Assembly (NCBI RefSeq): GCF_015751785.1
Contig: NZ_JADOTY010000001.1
Coordinates: 1,240,001 to 1,304,000 of the forward strand
DNA length: 64,000 bases
Source of the DNA: Micromonospora vinacea
GTDB lineage: Bacteria; Actinomycetota; Actinomycetes; Mycobacteriales; Micromonosporaceae
Direction of reading: 5' to 3'
Part shown: in pieces, positions 1-9,067 of the stretch
Layout: every line of letters begins with the position of its first letter
How positions within the stretch are numbered: position 1 is the stretch's first letter
The notes under the pieces: generated by a model
What the model was told of the DNA's origin: nothing
The model's database searches: none
Seen by the model: only the letters and a program-made list of their open reading frames with translations
Made by a program: the position numbers and the translations under genes

Positions 1-89
1 AGGGCACTGTCAAGTCCTGGCTGCACCGCGGCCGGCTGGCGCTGGCGGGGCTGCTCGACGAGAGCATCGAGGAGGTGGGCAATGTCTGA
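1..89 (+). CDS. ECF RNA polymerase sigma factor, C-terminal end only (5' truncated by window)
   Basis: Reading in frame from base 3, the stretch encodes GTVKSWLHRGRLALAGLL and ends at TGA 87-89. This is the end of sigma region 4 (the second helix of the helix-turn-helix that contacts the -35 element) of an ECF sigma factor. The same wording, GTVKSWLHRGRAALA, occurs in the complete sigma factor at 1460-2026, so the two are paralogues. The stop overlaps the next start by 8 bases, so the downstream anchored protein is probably translationally coupled. Only the last 28 residues are visible. Confidence 0.85.
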   Translation, partial: GTVKSWLHRGRLALAGLLDESIEEVGNV

Positions 90-1287
90 CATCGACCCGC
101 GGCTGCGGGAGCGGTTCGCCGCTTACCGCGCCGAGACGGTTTCCACTATCGCGGGTCCGGGACCGGACCAGGCCCGGCGAACCCTTCGGTGGCGGCGGCG
201 GGCGAGGGCGGTGGCGGTGGCCGTGACGGCGATCGTCCTGGCTGTCGCACCGATCGTCGCCAACGCCGCGCTGCGCGATGACGGGTCGGTGCCGGTGCCG
301 GCGCAGACCGGCGAGCCGTCCACGCCGCCGCCGAGTGCTCCCGCACCGACGCCGTCCACCCCGCTCACGCCCAGCACCACCACGTCCACGAGCCCGGCCG
401 CACCGGACGGTCGGATCAGCCGGGCGCAGTTGCTGGCCGCCCCCGTTCTCCTACCGGCCTGGTCCTCGTACGCGAGGGGTTGCGCCACCTCGAACGTGCG
501 GTTGCAGCCTCCGGCGCGCAACCAGGATGTGCCGACACTGGCAGACCTGGACCTGGGTTACACCGATCTGGACGGCGATGGCGCGACCGAGACGGTCGCC
601 CTGGTCACCTGCCGGTTCGGCGAGGCCTCGGCGAAGCAACTCGTGGCGTTCGACCGCGACGGGCGCGGCCGAATCGTGACCATGGGCCGGGTCGTCGGCA
701 CCGCCGAAGGGCTCGACGACATCACGGACGCCGACGTCACGGAGGACGGCAAGGTACGGGCACAGGTGGCGGACATCCAGCCCTGCTGCTCGATGCGGAG
801 CTACTGGGCACAGAAGCAGTGGCGGACGTACCGGTGGACCGGCGACGGTTTCACCCAGAGCGACGGGCCGAGGTCCTTCGGCAGGGACCCCCGGCTGACC
901 GACCTGGTGCTGTCCGGCGGCGACCTGGTGCTCGGGCCGGCCGACGCGGACGGGAAGCGTCCGGGCACCCTGACGGTGACCGTGACGAACAAGGGGCCGG
1001 TGGACGTGGCGCACATCGGCTTCGCCGAACTGAGCCTCATCGGCGCGTTGATCAGGGCCGACTCGTCGATCTGCGTGCCGTGGCGGGAAGGCGACGAGTC
1101 GGGGGCCAGCTGCCGCACGGCCGGCCTACGGTCCGGGGAGCGCCGGGCCTACACGTTCCACCTGCTGGTAGATCCGACGTCGCTGGACCAGCCCAGCGTC
1201 CGGGTCGTGCACTTCGACGACCAGGACCGGCACTGGATGGACCTGACCTACCGCGACAACCACGTGGATGTGCGGGTGGTTTCCTGA
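82..1287 (+). CDS. Membrane-anchored extracytoplasmic protein paired with an ECF sigma factor (copy 1)
   Basis: The protein has 401 residues. A short basic cytoplasmic N-terminus is followed by one transmembrane helix near residues 46-66, then a Pro/Ser/Thr-rich linker to about residue 105, then a globular extracellular part. That part contains a DLDGDGATETVAL segment that resembles FG-GAP/VCBS-type calcium-binding repeats, and a C-terminal region resembling CARDB-like beta domains. It has the topology of an anti-sigma or sensor protein (cytoplasmic tail, one membrane helix, outside domain) but no recognisable zinc anti-sigma motif. It overlaps the upstream sigma gene by 8 bases and is paralogous to the protein at 2019-3224. 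A role in controlling that sigma factor is inferred from context only. Confidence 0.8.
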   Translation: MSDIDPRLRERFAAYRAETVSTIAGPGPDQARRTLRWRRRARAVAVAVTAIVLAVAPIVANAALRDDGSVPVPAQTGEPSTPPPSAPAPTPSTPLTPSTTTSTSPAAPDGRISRAQLLAAPVLLPAWSSYARGCATSNVRLQPPARNQDVPTLADLDLGYTDLDGDGATETVALVTCRFGEASAKQLVAFDRDGRGRIVTMGRVVGTAEGLDDITDADVTEDGKVRAQVADIQPCCSMRSYWAQKQWRTYRWTGDGFTQSDGPRSFGRDPRLTDLVLSGGDLVLGPADADGKRPGTLTVTVTNKGPVDVAHIGFAELSLIGALIRADSSICVPWREGDESGASCRTAGLRSGERRAYTFHLLVDPTSLDQPSVRVVHFDDQDRHWMDLTYRDNHVDVRVVS

Positions 1288-1297
1288 CCCCGCCGAT

Positions 1298-1328
1298 CAG
1301 GCCCGGCCGGCACTTCCGGCCGGGCCTG
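1298..1328 (+). terminator. Hairpin after copy-1 anchored protein gene
   Basis: A perfect 13-bp stem (1298-1310 with 1316-1328) encloses a 5-base loop and begins 10 bases after the stop codon at 1287. There is no U-run after it, which is usual for actinomycete terminators. It separates the two sigma/anchored-protein pairs. Confidence 0.6.
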
Positions 1329-1375
1329 GTGCCACGGGCTTCATCGGGCGTTCACCGAACCGTTGCGGGAGGACC

Positions 1376-1401
1376 GCAACCTGATCCGGCTTTCCCACGT
1401 G
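1376..1401 (+). promoter_or_regulatory. Possible ECF-type promoter upstream of the second sigma gene
   Basis: GCAACC at 1376-1381 and CGTG at 1398-1401 are separated by 16 bases, which resembles the AAC ... CGT pattern of ECF-dependent promoters, about 60 bases before the GTG start at 1460. ECF genes often read their own promoters, so autoregulation is plausible. The match is short and could be chance in GC-rich DNA. Confidence 0.25.
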
Positions 1402-1459
1402 TGGCGAACGAGCGGCGTCGCCCCGACGAGGGAGGGCGACGGAGACGGGGAGGACCCAG

Positions 1460-2026
1460 GTGAGGGTGAGCACCGAATCGAGGCTCGACAAGCCTCCACC
1501 AGAGGACCTGGCCCGCCAGGCCGGTCGGCCGTCTACCGACAGCGTCGACTTCGATCAGCTGTACCACGCTCACTTTCGGTCGCTGACCATTCAGCTCGCC
1601 GCGTACTGCGGCGACCTGAACCAGGCTCAGGATCTGGTTCAGGAGGCGTTCTGCCGGGCCTTCGCCCGGTGGGCGAAGGTATCGCGTTACGACGACCCGG
1701 TCGCCTGGGTGCGGCGGGTCGCCTGGAACCTGGCCACCAGCCGCTGGCGCCGGCTGCGGACCGCCCAGGCATACCTGCGACGTCAGCGGGAGGAGCACGT
1801 GCCCGGCCCCGGCCCGGACCGGGTCGTGTTGGCGCGGGCACTGGCGGCACTGCCGCCGAACCATCGACGTGTGGTGGTGTTGCACCACCTCGCGGACCTC
1901 TCTGTCACCGAGATCGCCCAGCAGGAAGACGTGCCGGAGGGCACGGTGAAGTCCTGGTTGCATCGGGGCCGTGCCGCGCTGGCGGCCCAGCTGGCTCCGC
2001 GGAATGAGGTGACCGACCATGGCTGA
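1460..2026 (+). CDS. ECF RNA polymerase sigma factor (SigE/sigma-70 family)
   Basis: The 188-residue protein has sigma region 2 at about residues 32-98 (LYHAHFRSLTIQLA, then DLVQEAFCRAFARW and the WVRRVAWNLA helix) and region 4 at about residues 120-175 (LPPNHRRVVVLHHLADLSVTEIA with GTVKSWLHRGRAALA). It directs RNA polymerase to a specific promoter set. The GTG start has a good Shine-Dalgarno GGGAGGA just upstream. Its TGA overlaps the ATG of the next gene by 8 bases, exactly as in the preceding pair, which indicates tandem duplication of a two-gene unit. Target genes cannot be read from the sequence. Confidence 0.92.
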   Translation: MRVSTESRLDKPPPEDLARQAGRPSTDSVDFDQLYHAHFRSLTIQLAAYCGDLNQAQDLVQEAFCRAFARWAKVSRYDDPVAWVRRVAWNLATSRWRRLRTAQAYLRRQREEHVPGPGPDRVVLARALAALPPNHRRVVVLHHLADLSVTEIAQQEDVPEGTVKSWLHRGRAALAAQLAPRNEVTDHG

Positions 2027-3224
2027 GTTCGACGAAGTCCAGCTCGACGCGGAGTTCGCCGCGTATCGGACGGCATTGCTTCCGGCCATCGCGCCGGACG
2101 GGCCAGCCTCGGTCCGACAGACGGTCCGTCGCCGACGGCGGCGCACCGCGGTGGCGGTGGCCGCGGCGCTGGTGGTGGCGGTGGCCGTGCCGGTGGCCGG
2201 GGAGGCCGGGCTGCGCCGGAACCCGGGACCGCCTGCGACGTCGACGACGGCTTCACCGACCCCGTCCGAGTCCCCGTCGCCGACGCCCAGCGCCTCCCCT
2301 TCCCCGGCGGCACCGGACGGACGGATCGAACGCGCCGAGTTGCTCGCCGCCACCGTCGACCTGCCGAGCTGGGACGACCTGCCGGACCGCCCGGACGGCA
2401 AGCAGTGTCACTCCCGTGGGATCCGGCTCAGCGGTGACCCGGTAGGTGACGACGCCAACCTGCTCGTCGAGCTGGCGTACGGGGACGTCGATCGGGACGG
2501 GGCGACGGAGACCGTCGTCCTGGTGCGCTGCCTGTTCGGCACTCGTGGGCCGGCGCAGGTGGTCGCCTTCGACCGAGACGCCGCCGGCCGGGTCGTCACG
2601 CTCGGCCGGGTGGCCGCCACCGCCGACCCGACTCCCGAGTGGCTGATCGGGCTGCAGGTGCGGGCCGCTGACGGGGTGATCCGGGTGGCGATGGCCGACC
2701 GGGCGCCGGGAGTTGGCTGGCCGCTTGAGCAGTCGCAGCGACAGTGGCGCGGGTACAGGTGGGACGGCGAGCGGTTCCGGCAGGTGGAGGGGCCGACGAG
2801 CTTCGGTCCCAACCCGTACGCCGCCGACGTGTCAGTCAGCTCCTCGAACCTGGCGCTCAGTAGGGAACCGGGCGACAGTTTCGCGGGCACGATCCAGGTC
2901 CGGGTACGCAACGCCAGCGCGGGCGAAGTGCCCAATGCCGTGCTGTCGTTCGGCCTGCCATGGCAGTTGCGGCCGTTCGGGGATGGCTGGGAACGGTGTC
3001 GCGAGAACATGCTCGAGGCGCGAGCGCCATACCAGTGCACCCTGGGGCGGCTGGCACCGCACGCTGACATCCGTCTCAACCTTCAATTGCGCCGGGGGCA
3101 GGGAATGCCGTTGGCCAGCGGCAAGGCGACCATCGAACTTCTCGTCTCCGCTGCGGACGGGGGCAGCCTGATGGAGCGTGATCGGAACGACAACTTCGCC
3201 ACCATCACCCACTACTACGGCTGA
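2019..3224 (+). CDS. Membrane-anchored extracytoplasmic protein paired with an ECF sigma factor (copy 2)
   Basis: This 401-residue protein has the same length and architecture as the product of 82-1287: a basic N-terminus, a membrane helix near residues 44-63, a Pro/Ser/Thr linker, a DVDRDGATETVVLVRC motif like an FG-GAP calcium loop, and a beta-rich C-terminus ending in a possible CARDB-like domain. Shared wording such as AAPDGRI-RAELLAA and PTSFGPNPY versus PRSFGRDPR shows homology, but the sequences have diverged well apart, so the duplication is old. It overlaps the sigma gene by 8 bases. It probably senses an envelope signal for the sigma factor; this is inference. Confidence 0.8.
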   Translation: MAEFDEVQLDAEFAAYRTALLPAIAPDGPASVRQTVRRRRRRTAVAVAAALVVAVAVPVAGEAGLRRNPGPPATSTTASPTPSESPSPTPSASPSPAAPDGRIERAELLAATVDLPSWDDLPDRPDGKQCHSRGIRLSGDPVGDDANLLVELAYGDVDRDGATETVVLVRCLFGTRGPAQVVAFDRDAAGRVVTLGRVAATADPTPEWLIGLQVRAADGVIRVAMADRAPGVGWPLEQSQRQWRGYRWDGERFRQVEGPTSFGPNPYAADVSVSSSNLALSREPGDSFAGTIQVRVRNASAGEVPNAVLSFGLPWQLRPFGDGWERCRENMLEARAPYQCTLGRLAPHADIRLNLQLRRGQGMPLASGKATIELLVSAADGGSLMERDRNDNFATITHYYG

Positions 3225-3257
3225 TCGGACGAGGTACCGGCCCTCTCCCAGAGTGGT

Positions 3258-4748
3258 TCAGCCGTCCGAACCCCACGCGGGTCGTTGCAGCAGACCGACG
3301 AACTCGACCAACAACCGCTCGCGCAGGGAAGGTGGTGCGACGTCGAGCAGCGTGTTCACCAGTGCCATGCGCTCCGGCAGCGGCCCGGTGCCCGAACCGC
3401 TACCGAGACCCAGCGCGGCAGCCAGGCCCAGCACCAGTTCCGGGGTCAGCGCCTCGGGGGTCAGTGCGCCGACCAGGGCCGCCAGCTCGGCGGGCAGCCG
3501 CACCGGGCCGGCGGCCAGGGCGGCGGCCACCGCCTCGGCCAGGTCCGGCCCGAACTCGGCGACCCGGGGCGCGACAGCGGCGGTCACCGTGAGGTGCACG
3601 CTGGCGGGCAGACCGGCGTACGACAGCTGGGGTTGGGTGTGCCAGCCCCGCGCGGTCAGCTCGTCGACCAGGACGAACAGGTCGGGGCCGCCAGCGGTGG
3701 CGGTGAAGCAGACGACAGTCGACTCCGGCTCGGCCATCAGGCGCAGCCCGTCGACGGCGCGGACCGCGTCGGCCAGACCGGCGACGGCGTCCCGGGTGAC
3801 GGCGGCCAGCCGCAGGTAACCGTCGTCGCCGAGGTGCCGCACCGTGGCGTACGCGGCGGCGATCGGACCGCCCGAGCGGGTGGACGCGATCACCGGGTTG
3901 ATCATCGTGTAGCCGGGCCAGTCGGCGTACGCGAAGTACTGCGGGGCGCGCAGGGCGGCGTCGCGGTGCAGCAGCACCGACACCCCCTTCGGCGCGTACG
4001 CGTACTTGTGCAGGTCGACCGAGATGGAGGTGACCCCGGGCACCGCGAAGTCGAACGGCGGCACCGGCTCCCCGAGGCGGCGCAGGTACGGCAGGGTCCA
4101 GCCGCCGAAGCAGGCGTCCACGTGGCAGCGCACCCCGGCCTCGGCCGCGGCGGCGGCGATCTCCGCGACTGGGTCCACCACCCCGTGCGCGTACGACGGC
4201 GCGGAGCAGGCGACCAGCACCGTCTCCGGGCCGATCGCGGCGGCCATCGCGGCCGGGTCGGGGCGCAGCGTGTCCTGGGAGACCGGCACGACGTCAAGCG
4301 CCACCCGCAGGTAGTGCGCCGCCTTGGCGAACGCGGCGTGCGCGCTCGACGGCACCACGATCCGGGGCGCGGCGATCTCCGGGTGGGCGTCCCGGGCGGT
4401 CTTGACGGCGAGGATCAGCGACTCGGTGCCGCCGCTGGTGACGCTGCCGACGACGTCCGGGGCGGTGGTGCCCGGGCCGGCGCCCAGCACCCGGCCGGCG
4501 GCGCCGACCAGCGCGTTCTCCATGGCCAGCAGGGACGGGAACGCGGTCGGGTCCAACCCGTTGACGTGCGCGCTCTCCCGGTGGGCGGCGGCGGTCAGCT
4601 CGTCCAGCCCTGGCACCGCCGGGTCGTAGACGTACGCGAACAGCCGTCCCCCGTGCGTAGGCCGGTCCCCCGCGCGAAGCCCTCGAACCTCGGCAAGCGC
4701 AACGTCAGCGGCAACCCCGGAAGGTAGAACCCTGTTCTCGTCGATCAT
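3258..4748 (-). CDS. Pyridoxal-phosphate-dependent decarboxylase / sphingosine-1-phosphate-lyase-like enzyme
   Basis: This 496-residue protein belongs to the group II PLP decarboxylase fold (fold type I). The Schiff-base lysine is K248 in the motif SVDLHKYAYAPKG, whose HKY-x3-PKG form is typical of the sphingosine-1-phosphate lyase and glutamate-decarboxylase-like branch. D211 in HVDACFGG should pair with the pyridine nitrogen, and SGGTES near residue 105 binds the phosphate. The long Ala-rich C-terminal tail after about residue 420 is poorly conserved. The ATG is used as start. It ends 33 bases from the convergent sigma-linked gene and may be co-transcribed with the upstream MFS transporter (gap 27 bases). 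The substrate is unknown. Confidence 0.88.
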   Translation of the reverse strand: MIDENRVLPSGVAADVALAEVRGLRAGDRPTHGGRLFAYVYDPAVPGLDELTAAAHRESAHVNGLDPTAFPSLLAMENALVGAAGRVLGAGPGTTAPDVVGSVTSGGTESLILAVKTARDAHPEIAAPRIVVPSSAHAAFAKAAHYLRVALDVVPVSQDTLRPDPAAMAAAIGPETVLVACSAPSYAHGVVDPVAEIAAAAAEAGVRCHVDACFGGWTLPYLRRLGEPVPPFDFAVPGVTSISVDLHKYAYAPKGVSVLLHRDAALRAPQYFAYADWPGYTMINPVIASTRSGGPIAAAYATVRHLGDDGYLRLAAVTRDAVAGLADAVRAVDGLRLMAEPESTVVCFTATAGGPDLFVLVDELTARGWHTQPQLSYAGLPASVHLTVTAAVAPRVAEFGPDLAEAVAAALAAGPVRLPAELAALVGALTPEALTPELVLGLAAALGLGSGSGTGPLPERMALVNTLLDVAPPSLRERLLVEFVGLLQRPAWGSDG

Positions 4749-4775
4749 GGAATTATGGTGCCCTTCTCGTGACGG

Positions 4776-6182
4776 TCAACGGCTTTCGTCCCCCACCACA
4801 ACTCCATGATCGACCCGTCCGTCGGGCGTGGCGTCGGTCAGGGCTTGGGCGGTGAGGGTGTACTGGCGGAGCAGGAGGACCGGAGGGGCGATCAGCAGGG
4901 CCGGGATCAGCGTGAAGCCGAGAAGGACGCCCAGTCTCGCCGTGTCGGACTGGGCCGCCGCCGAGCCGGTGTCGGACGACACGTAACCGGAGAGCTGAAG
5001 CACCAGCCCGTAGATGCCCGGGCCGAGCGCCAGGCCGAAGGTCTCCCCGGCGGTCCACAGCCCGGTGAAGACGCCCGCCTGCCGTCGACCGGTGCGCGCC
5101 GTCTCGTGCGCGATGCAGTCCGGCAACATCGCCAGTGCGAAGACCTGCTGCCCTGCGTACCCCACGCCGAGCAGCGCGACCATCAGATAGACGGCGACCG
5201 CCGGCAGCACCGGCGCGGCGACCAGGGCGAACGCACCGACGGCGAGGATCAGCGAGGCGACGACCAGCGCGGTCCGTTTGCCCAGCCGGGCGCCGATCCG
5301 GGTCCAGATCGGCATCACCAGCAGCGCCGGCCCGACGAAGCAGACGAAGAGCAGTGTCGGCCCGCTCTCCTCGTCGCGCAGGATCTGCCCCGCGAAGTAG
5401 TTGACCCCGGCCAGGATCGTCGCCACCCCGGCGGACTGCACCACGAAGCAGATCAGCAGTGCCCGGAACGGGCGGTTGGCGCCGGCCACGGCGAGTTGGG
5501 CGCGCAGGGTCGGCTCGCTCTCGCCCACAGTGCCGGTCGGCGCCGACCGGGTGCCCAGGAACGCGCCGAGGGCGCCGAGCGCGATCAGCGCCGCCACGAA
5601 CAGGCCCATCCAGCGGTGCCCGGTCACGCCGTCACCACCGGCGCTCACCACCAGCGGCGCGACCGCGCCGGAGACCAGGATGGCCAGCGCCAGCACCGCG
5701 ATCCGCCAGGTCATCAACCGGGTTCGCTCGGCGTAGTCGCCGGTCAGCTCCGCCGGCATCGCCACGTACGGCACCTGGAAGAAGGCGAACGCGGTGGCGG
5801 TGGCGAGGAAGGCGAACGCCACGTACGCCACGGCGGCCGGGCCGCTACCGAACGGCGCGGCGAAGATCGACGCGAACAGGACGGCGAGCGCGAGGCCGGC
5901 GACGAGCAGGTACGGCCGGCGGGCGCCCCACCGTGACCGGGTGCGGTCGGAGATCCGCCCGGCGACCGGGTTGACCAGCACGTCCCATGCCTTGGGCAGC
6001 AACACCAGCAGGGCGGCCAGCCCTGCGGCCACGCCCAGGGTGTCGGTCAGGTACGGCAGCAGCAGCAGGCCGGGCACTGTGCCGAACGCTCCGGTCGCCA
6101 GTGAACCGAGCGCGTATCCGGCGTGCACCGAGCGGGGCAGCGAGCCGGTGGCTGACGAGCCGGCGCCCGGCGGCGTTTTCAT
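4776..6182 (-). CDS. MFS transporter of the glycoside-pentoside-hexuronide (GPH) type
   Basis: This 468-residue integral membrane protein has about twelve hydrophobic helices. The segment DVLVNPVAGRISDRTRSRWGARRPYLL in the first loop is the conserved GPH/MelB-like signature (Asn-Pro, Gly, Asp-Arg, Arg-Pro-Tyr). Such carriers move sugars or related solutes together with a cation. It lies 27 bases before the PLP decarboxylase on the same strand, so the two may form an operon in which the carrier supplies or exports the enzyme's substrate or product. The solute cannot be assigned. Confidence 0.85.
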   Translation of the reverse strand: MKTPPGAGSSATGSLPRSVHAGYALGSLATGAFGTVPGLLLLPYLTDTLGVAAGLAALLVLLPKAWDVLVNPVAGRISDRTRSRWGARRPYLLVAGLALAVLFASIFAAPFGSGPAAVAYVAFAFLATATAFAFFQVPYVAMPAELTGDYAERTRLMTWRIAVLALAILVSGAVAPLVVSAGGDGVTGHRWMGLFVAALIALGALGAFLGTRSAPTGTVGESEPTLRAQLAVAGANRPFRALLICFVVQSAGVATILAGVNYFAGQILRDEESGPTLLFVCFVGPALLVMPIWTRIGARLGKRTALVVASLILAVGAFALVAAPVLPAVAVYLMVALLGVGYAGQQVFALAMLPDCIAHETARTGRRQAGVFTGLWTAGETFGLALGPGIYGLVLQLSGYVSSDTGSAAAQSDTARLGVLLGFTLIPALLIAPPVLLLRQYTLTAQALTDATPDGRVDHGVVVGDESR

Positions 6183-6214
6183 GGGGCCGAATGTTACTCA
6201 CGTTAGGACGGAGG

Positions 6215-6529
6215 TCACATCCCCTCATCAGGCGACCAACCCGCCGCCGCGATGTCCACACCCTCGCCGCGCAGTGGCACCCCCTCGGCCCGCAGTCGGG
6301 CCCGCGCCTCCCGCTCGTGCCCCGGTGGCAGCCGACCACTCGCCGTCACCACCCGATGCCAGGGCACCGAGCCGCCGTGCCGGGCCATGATGTTGCCGAC
6401 CAACCGGGCCGAGGCGCGTCCCGAACGCTCGGACAACGCGTCGGCCACCCCGCCGTACGACATGACCCGACCCTCCGGGATCCGCTCCACCAGGTCGAGC
6501 ACCGCCTCGACGTACTCGTCAGGAGTCAC
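6215..6529 (-). CDS. Alkyltransferase-like protein (ATL, MGMT fold without catalytic Cys)
   Basis: The 104-residue protein matches the DNA-binding C-terminal domain of O6-alkylguanine-DNA alkyltransferases: IPEGRVMSYGGVAD, the ARLVGNIMA helix and VPWHRVV. True methyltransferases have PCHR; here the acceptor cysteine is replaced by tryptophan (PWHR), the hallmark of ATL proteins, which flip and flag O6-alkylguanine for nucleotide excision repair. The GTG at 6529 gives the family length; the open frame runs further upstream without homology. It is transcribed divergently from proB with only 61 bases between them. Confidence 0.85.
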   Translation of the reverse strand: MTPDEYVEAVLDLVERIPEGRVMSYGGVADALSERSGRASARLVGNIMARHGGSVPWHRVVTASGRLPPGHEREARARLRAEGVPLRGEGVDIAAAGWSPDEGM

Positions 6530-6590
6530 AATCCGCCACCATATGGGAACGCCGCCGGGCGGTGCGGCCGTGACCACGCAGAATGGTCGG

Positions 6591-7700
6591 GTGCGCGACG
6601 CAGTCACGACGGCCCGGCGGGTCGTCGTCAAGATCGGATCCTCCTCGTTGACCACCGCCACCGGCGGGTTGGCCGACGAGCGCGTCGACACGCTCGTCGA
6701 CACCCTCGGTCGGCTCACCGCCGAAGGACGCGAGGTGGTGCTGGTCTCCTCCGGCGCCATCGCCGCCGGGCTCGCCCCACTCGGGCTGTCCCGACGCCCG
6801 CGCGACCTGGCCACCCAGCAGGCCGCCGCCAGCGTCGGGCAGGGGCTGTTGATCGGCCGGTACGCGGCCAGCTTCGCCCGACACGGCCGCACTGTCGGGC
6901 AGGTGCTGCTCACCGTCGACGACGTGACCCGGCGGGCGCACTACCGCAACGCGTACCGGACGCTGCGCAAACTGCTCGACCTGCGGGCCGTGCCGATCGT
7001 CAACGAGAACGACACGGTCGCCACCCAGGAGATCCGGTTCGGCGACAACGACCGGCTGGCCGCCCTGGTGGCCGCGCTGGTGCACGCCGACCTGCTGGTG
7101 CTCCTCTCCGACGTGGACGCCCTCTGGACCGGCGACCCCACCAAACCCGACTCGACCCGGATCGCCGAGGTGCGCGACGACGCGGACCTCGCCGGCATCA
7201 CCATCGGCGGGGCCGGCCGGTCCGGCGTCGGCACCGGCGGCATGGTGACCAAGGTCGAAGCCGCCCGGATCGCCACCGGCTTCGGCATCCCGGTGGTACT
7301 CACCGCCGCCGACCTGGCCACGCAGGCGCTGGCCGGCGAACCGGTCGGCACGCTCTTCCACCCCCAGCGGCAACGCCCGACGGCCCGGCTGTTCTGGCTG
7401 GCCCACGCCACCTCACCCCGGGGGCGACTGCACCTCGACCCGGGCGCGGTCGCCGCCGTCGTCGGACGGCGCAAGTCGCTGCTCCCGGCCGGCATCACCG
7501 CAGTGGACGGCACGTTCACGGCCGGCGACCCGGTGGACCTGGTGGACACCGCCGGCGCCTCGGTCGCCCGAGGGCTGGTCAACTACGACGCGGTGGAGTT
7601 GCCCGGGCTGCTCGGCCGCTCCACGTCCGAACTCGCCGCGGCGCTCGGCCCGGCGTACGAACGAGAGGTCGTCCACCGCGACGACCTGGTGCTGCTCTAA
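6591..7700 (+). CDS. proB: Glutamate 5-kinase
   Basis: Glutamate 5-kinase phosphorylates the gamma-carboxyl of glutamate, the first step of proline synthesis. The 369-residue protein starts [12 protein letters not shown] (ATP site), has [11 protein letters not shown], the NENDTVA and [12 protein letters not shown] substrate motifs and [10 protein letters not shown] of the amino-acid kinase fold, then a C-terminal PUA domain (about residues 275-360). GTG 6591 was chosen because RRVVVKIG must lie near the N-terminus; in-frame ATG 6543 and GTG 6570 are alternatives. Length matches known ProB enzymes (about 367). proA follows 7 bases later, a classic proBA operon. Confidence 0.95.
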   Translation: MRDAVTTARRVVVKIGSSSLTTATGGLADERVDTLVDTLGRLTAEGREVVLVSSGAIAAGLAPLGLSRRPRDLATQQAAASVGQGLLIGRYAASFARHGRTVGQVLLTVDDVTRRAHYRNAYRTLRKLLDLRAVPIVNENDTVATQEIRFGDNDRLAALVAALVHADLLVLLSDVDALWTGDPTKPDSTRIAEVRDDADLAGITIGGAGRSGVGTGGMVTKVEAARIATGFGIPVVLTAADLATQALAGEPVGTLFHPQRQRPTARLFWLAHATSPRGRLHLDPGAVAAVVGRRKSLLPAGITAVDGTFTAGDPVDLVDTAGASVARGLVNYDAVELPGLLGRSTSELAAALGPAYEREVVHRDDLVLL

Positions 7701-7707
7701 GGAGTCG

Positions 7708-8952
7708 ATGATGAGCGTGACCGAGCAGGCGCGACGGGCACGGGACGCCGCCGCCGAGTTGGCCGTGGCCACGCGTACGGTCAAGGACGCCGCGCTGGTG
7801 GCGATGGCCGAGGCGCTGGTGGCGCGTACCCCGGAGATCCTGACCGCGAACGAGGCGGACCTGGCGGCCGGCCGCGAGGCCGGGCTGAGCGCGGCCGTGC
7901 TGGACCGGCTCGCGCTCGACGCGGGCCGGGTGGCCGGCATCGCCGACGCGCTGCGCGAGATGGCCGCGTTGCCCGACCCGGTCGGCGAGGTGGTCCGCGG
8001 GTCCACCCTGCCCAACGGCCTGGAGCTGCGTCAGATCCGGGTGCCGTTCGGGGTGGTCGGCATCATCTACGAGGCGCGGCCCAACGTGACAGTGGACGCC
8101 GCCGGGATCTGCCTCAAGTCCGGCAACGCGGCGCTGCTGCGCGGGTCGTCGTCGGCCGCGCACTCGAACGCCGCGCTGGTAGCGGTGCTGCGCGACGCGG
8201 TCGCCGGGGCCGGTCTGCCCGCCGACGCGGTGCAGTTACTCGACGCCAGCTCCCGTGACTCGGTAAAGGAGCTGATGCGCGCCCGGGGTCTCGTCGACGT
8301 GCTCATTCCGCGCGGTGGGGCGTCGCTGATCCGCACCGTGGTCGAGGAGTCGACGGTGCCGGTGATCGAGACCGGGGTGGGCAACTGCCACGTCTACGTC
8401 GATGCTGCCGCCGACCTGGCCAAGGCCGTCGCTGTGACCCTGAACGCCAAGACCCAGCGCCTGTCCACCTGCAACACCGCCGAGTCGCTGCTGGTGCACG
8501 CGGGCATCGCCGACGCGTTCCTGCCGCCGGTGCTGGCTGCCTTCGCCGAGGCGGGGGTGACGGTGCACGGCTCACCCGAGGTGGCCGCCTACTCCGCCGC
8601 CGTTGTCCCTGCAACCGAGGAGGACTACGCCACCGAGTACCTCTCCGCGGACATCTCGGTGGCCGTGGTCGACTCGCTGGACGCGGCTGTCGCGCACATC
8701 CGACGCTTCGGCACCGGGCACACCGAGGCGATCCTCACCGACTCGCAGAGCGCTGCCCGCGAGTTCGTGGCGCGGGTGGACGCGGCGGCGGTGATGGTGA
8801 ACGCCTCGACCCGGTTCACCGACGGCGGCGAGTTCGGCTTCGGCGCGGAGATCGGCATCTCCACCCAGAAGCTGCACGCCCGCGGCCCGATGGGCCTTCC
8901 CGAGCTGACCAGCACGAAGTACGTAGTCACCGGAGACGGGCACGTGCGCTAG
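7708..8952 (+). CDS. proA: Gamma-glutamyl phosphate reductase
   Basis: This enzyme reduces gamma-glutamyl phosphate to glutamate semialdehyde with NADPH, the second step of proline synthesis. The 414-residue protein is an aldehyde-dehydrogenase-fold enzyme with [22 protein letters not shown] and the catalytic C255 in STCNTAES; the end [23 protein letters not shown] is diagnostic of ProA. Two consecutive ATG codons occur at 7708 and 7711; AAGGAG overlapping the proB stop is better spaced for 7711. Tight coupling to proB fits a bicistronic operon. Confidence 0.96.
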   Translation: MMSVTEQARRARDAAAELAVATRTVKDAALVAMAEALVARTPEILTANEADLAAGREAGLSAAVLDRLALDAGRVAGIADALREMAALPDPVGEVVRGSTLPNGLELRQIRVPFGVVGIIYEARPNVTVDAAGICLKSGNAALLRGSSSAAHSNAALVAVLRDAVAGAGLPADAVQLLDASSRDSVKELMRARGLVDVLIPRGGASLIRTVVEESTVPVIETGVGNCHVYVDAAADLAKAVAVTLNAKTQRLSTCNTAESLLVHAGIADAFLPPVLAAFAEAGVTVHGSPEVAAYSAAVVPATEEDYATEYLSADISVAVVDSLDAAVAHIRRFGTGHTEAILTDSQSAAREFVARVDAAAVMVNASTRFTDGGEFGFGAEIGISTQKLHARGPMGLPELTSTKYVVTGDGHVR

Positions 8953-8973
8953 AGACCGGCCCTACCCCCTCCC

Positions 8974-9044
8974 GCGATCTTGCACTTACTGCCCCGGCAT
9001 AAGGGGCATTCGACGTAAACCCGCGACAGAAACTGCAAGATCGC
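8974..9044. repeat. Intergenic stem-loop element 1 (between convergent genes)
   Basis: Perfect 11-bp arms GCGATCTTGCA (8974-8984) and its complement (9034-9044) flank a 49-base centre that itself contains a smaller hairpin, TGCCCC with GGGGCA. It sits between the convergent ends of proA and the gene at 9068. It resembles four other stem-loops in this window (23654, 35745, 35839, 56105), all between convergent genes, and probably serves as a bidirectional terminator or dispersed palindromic element. Confidence 0.6.
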
Positions 9045-9067
9045 CGCCTGAGGGCGGGGCGCGGGGC

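Noticed and set aside
3285-4727. 480-codon plus-strand frame
   Set aside because: Shadow of the PLP decarboxylase gene on the opposite strand; no domain in the translation.
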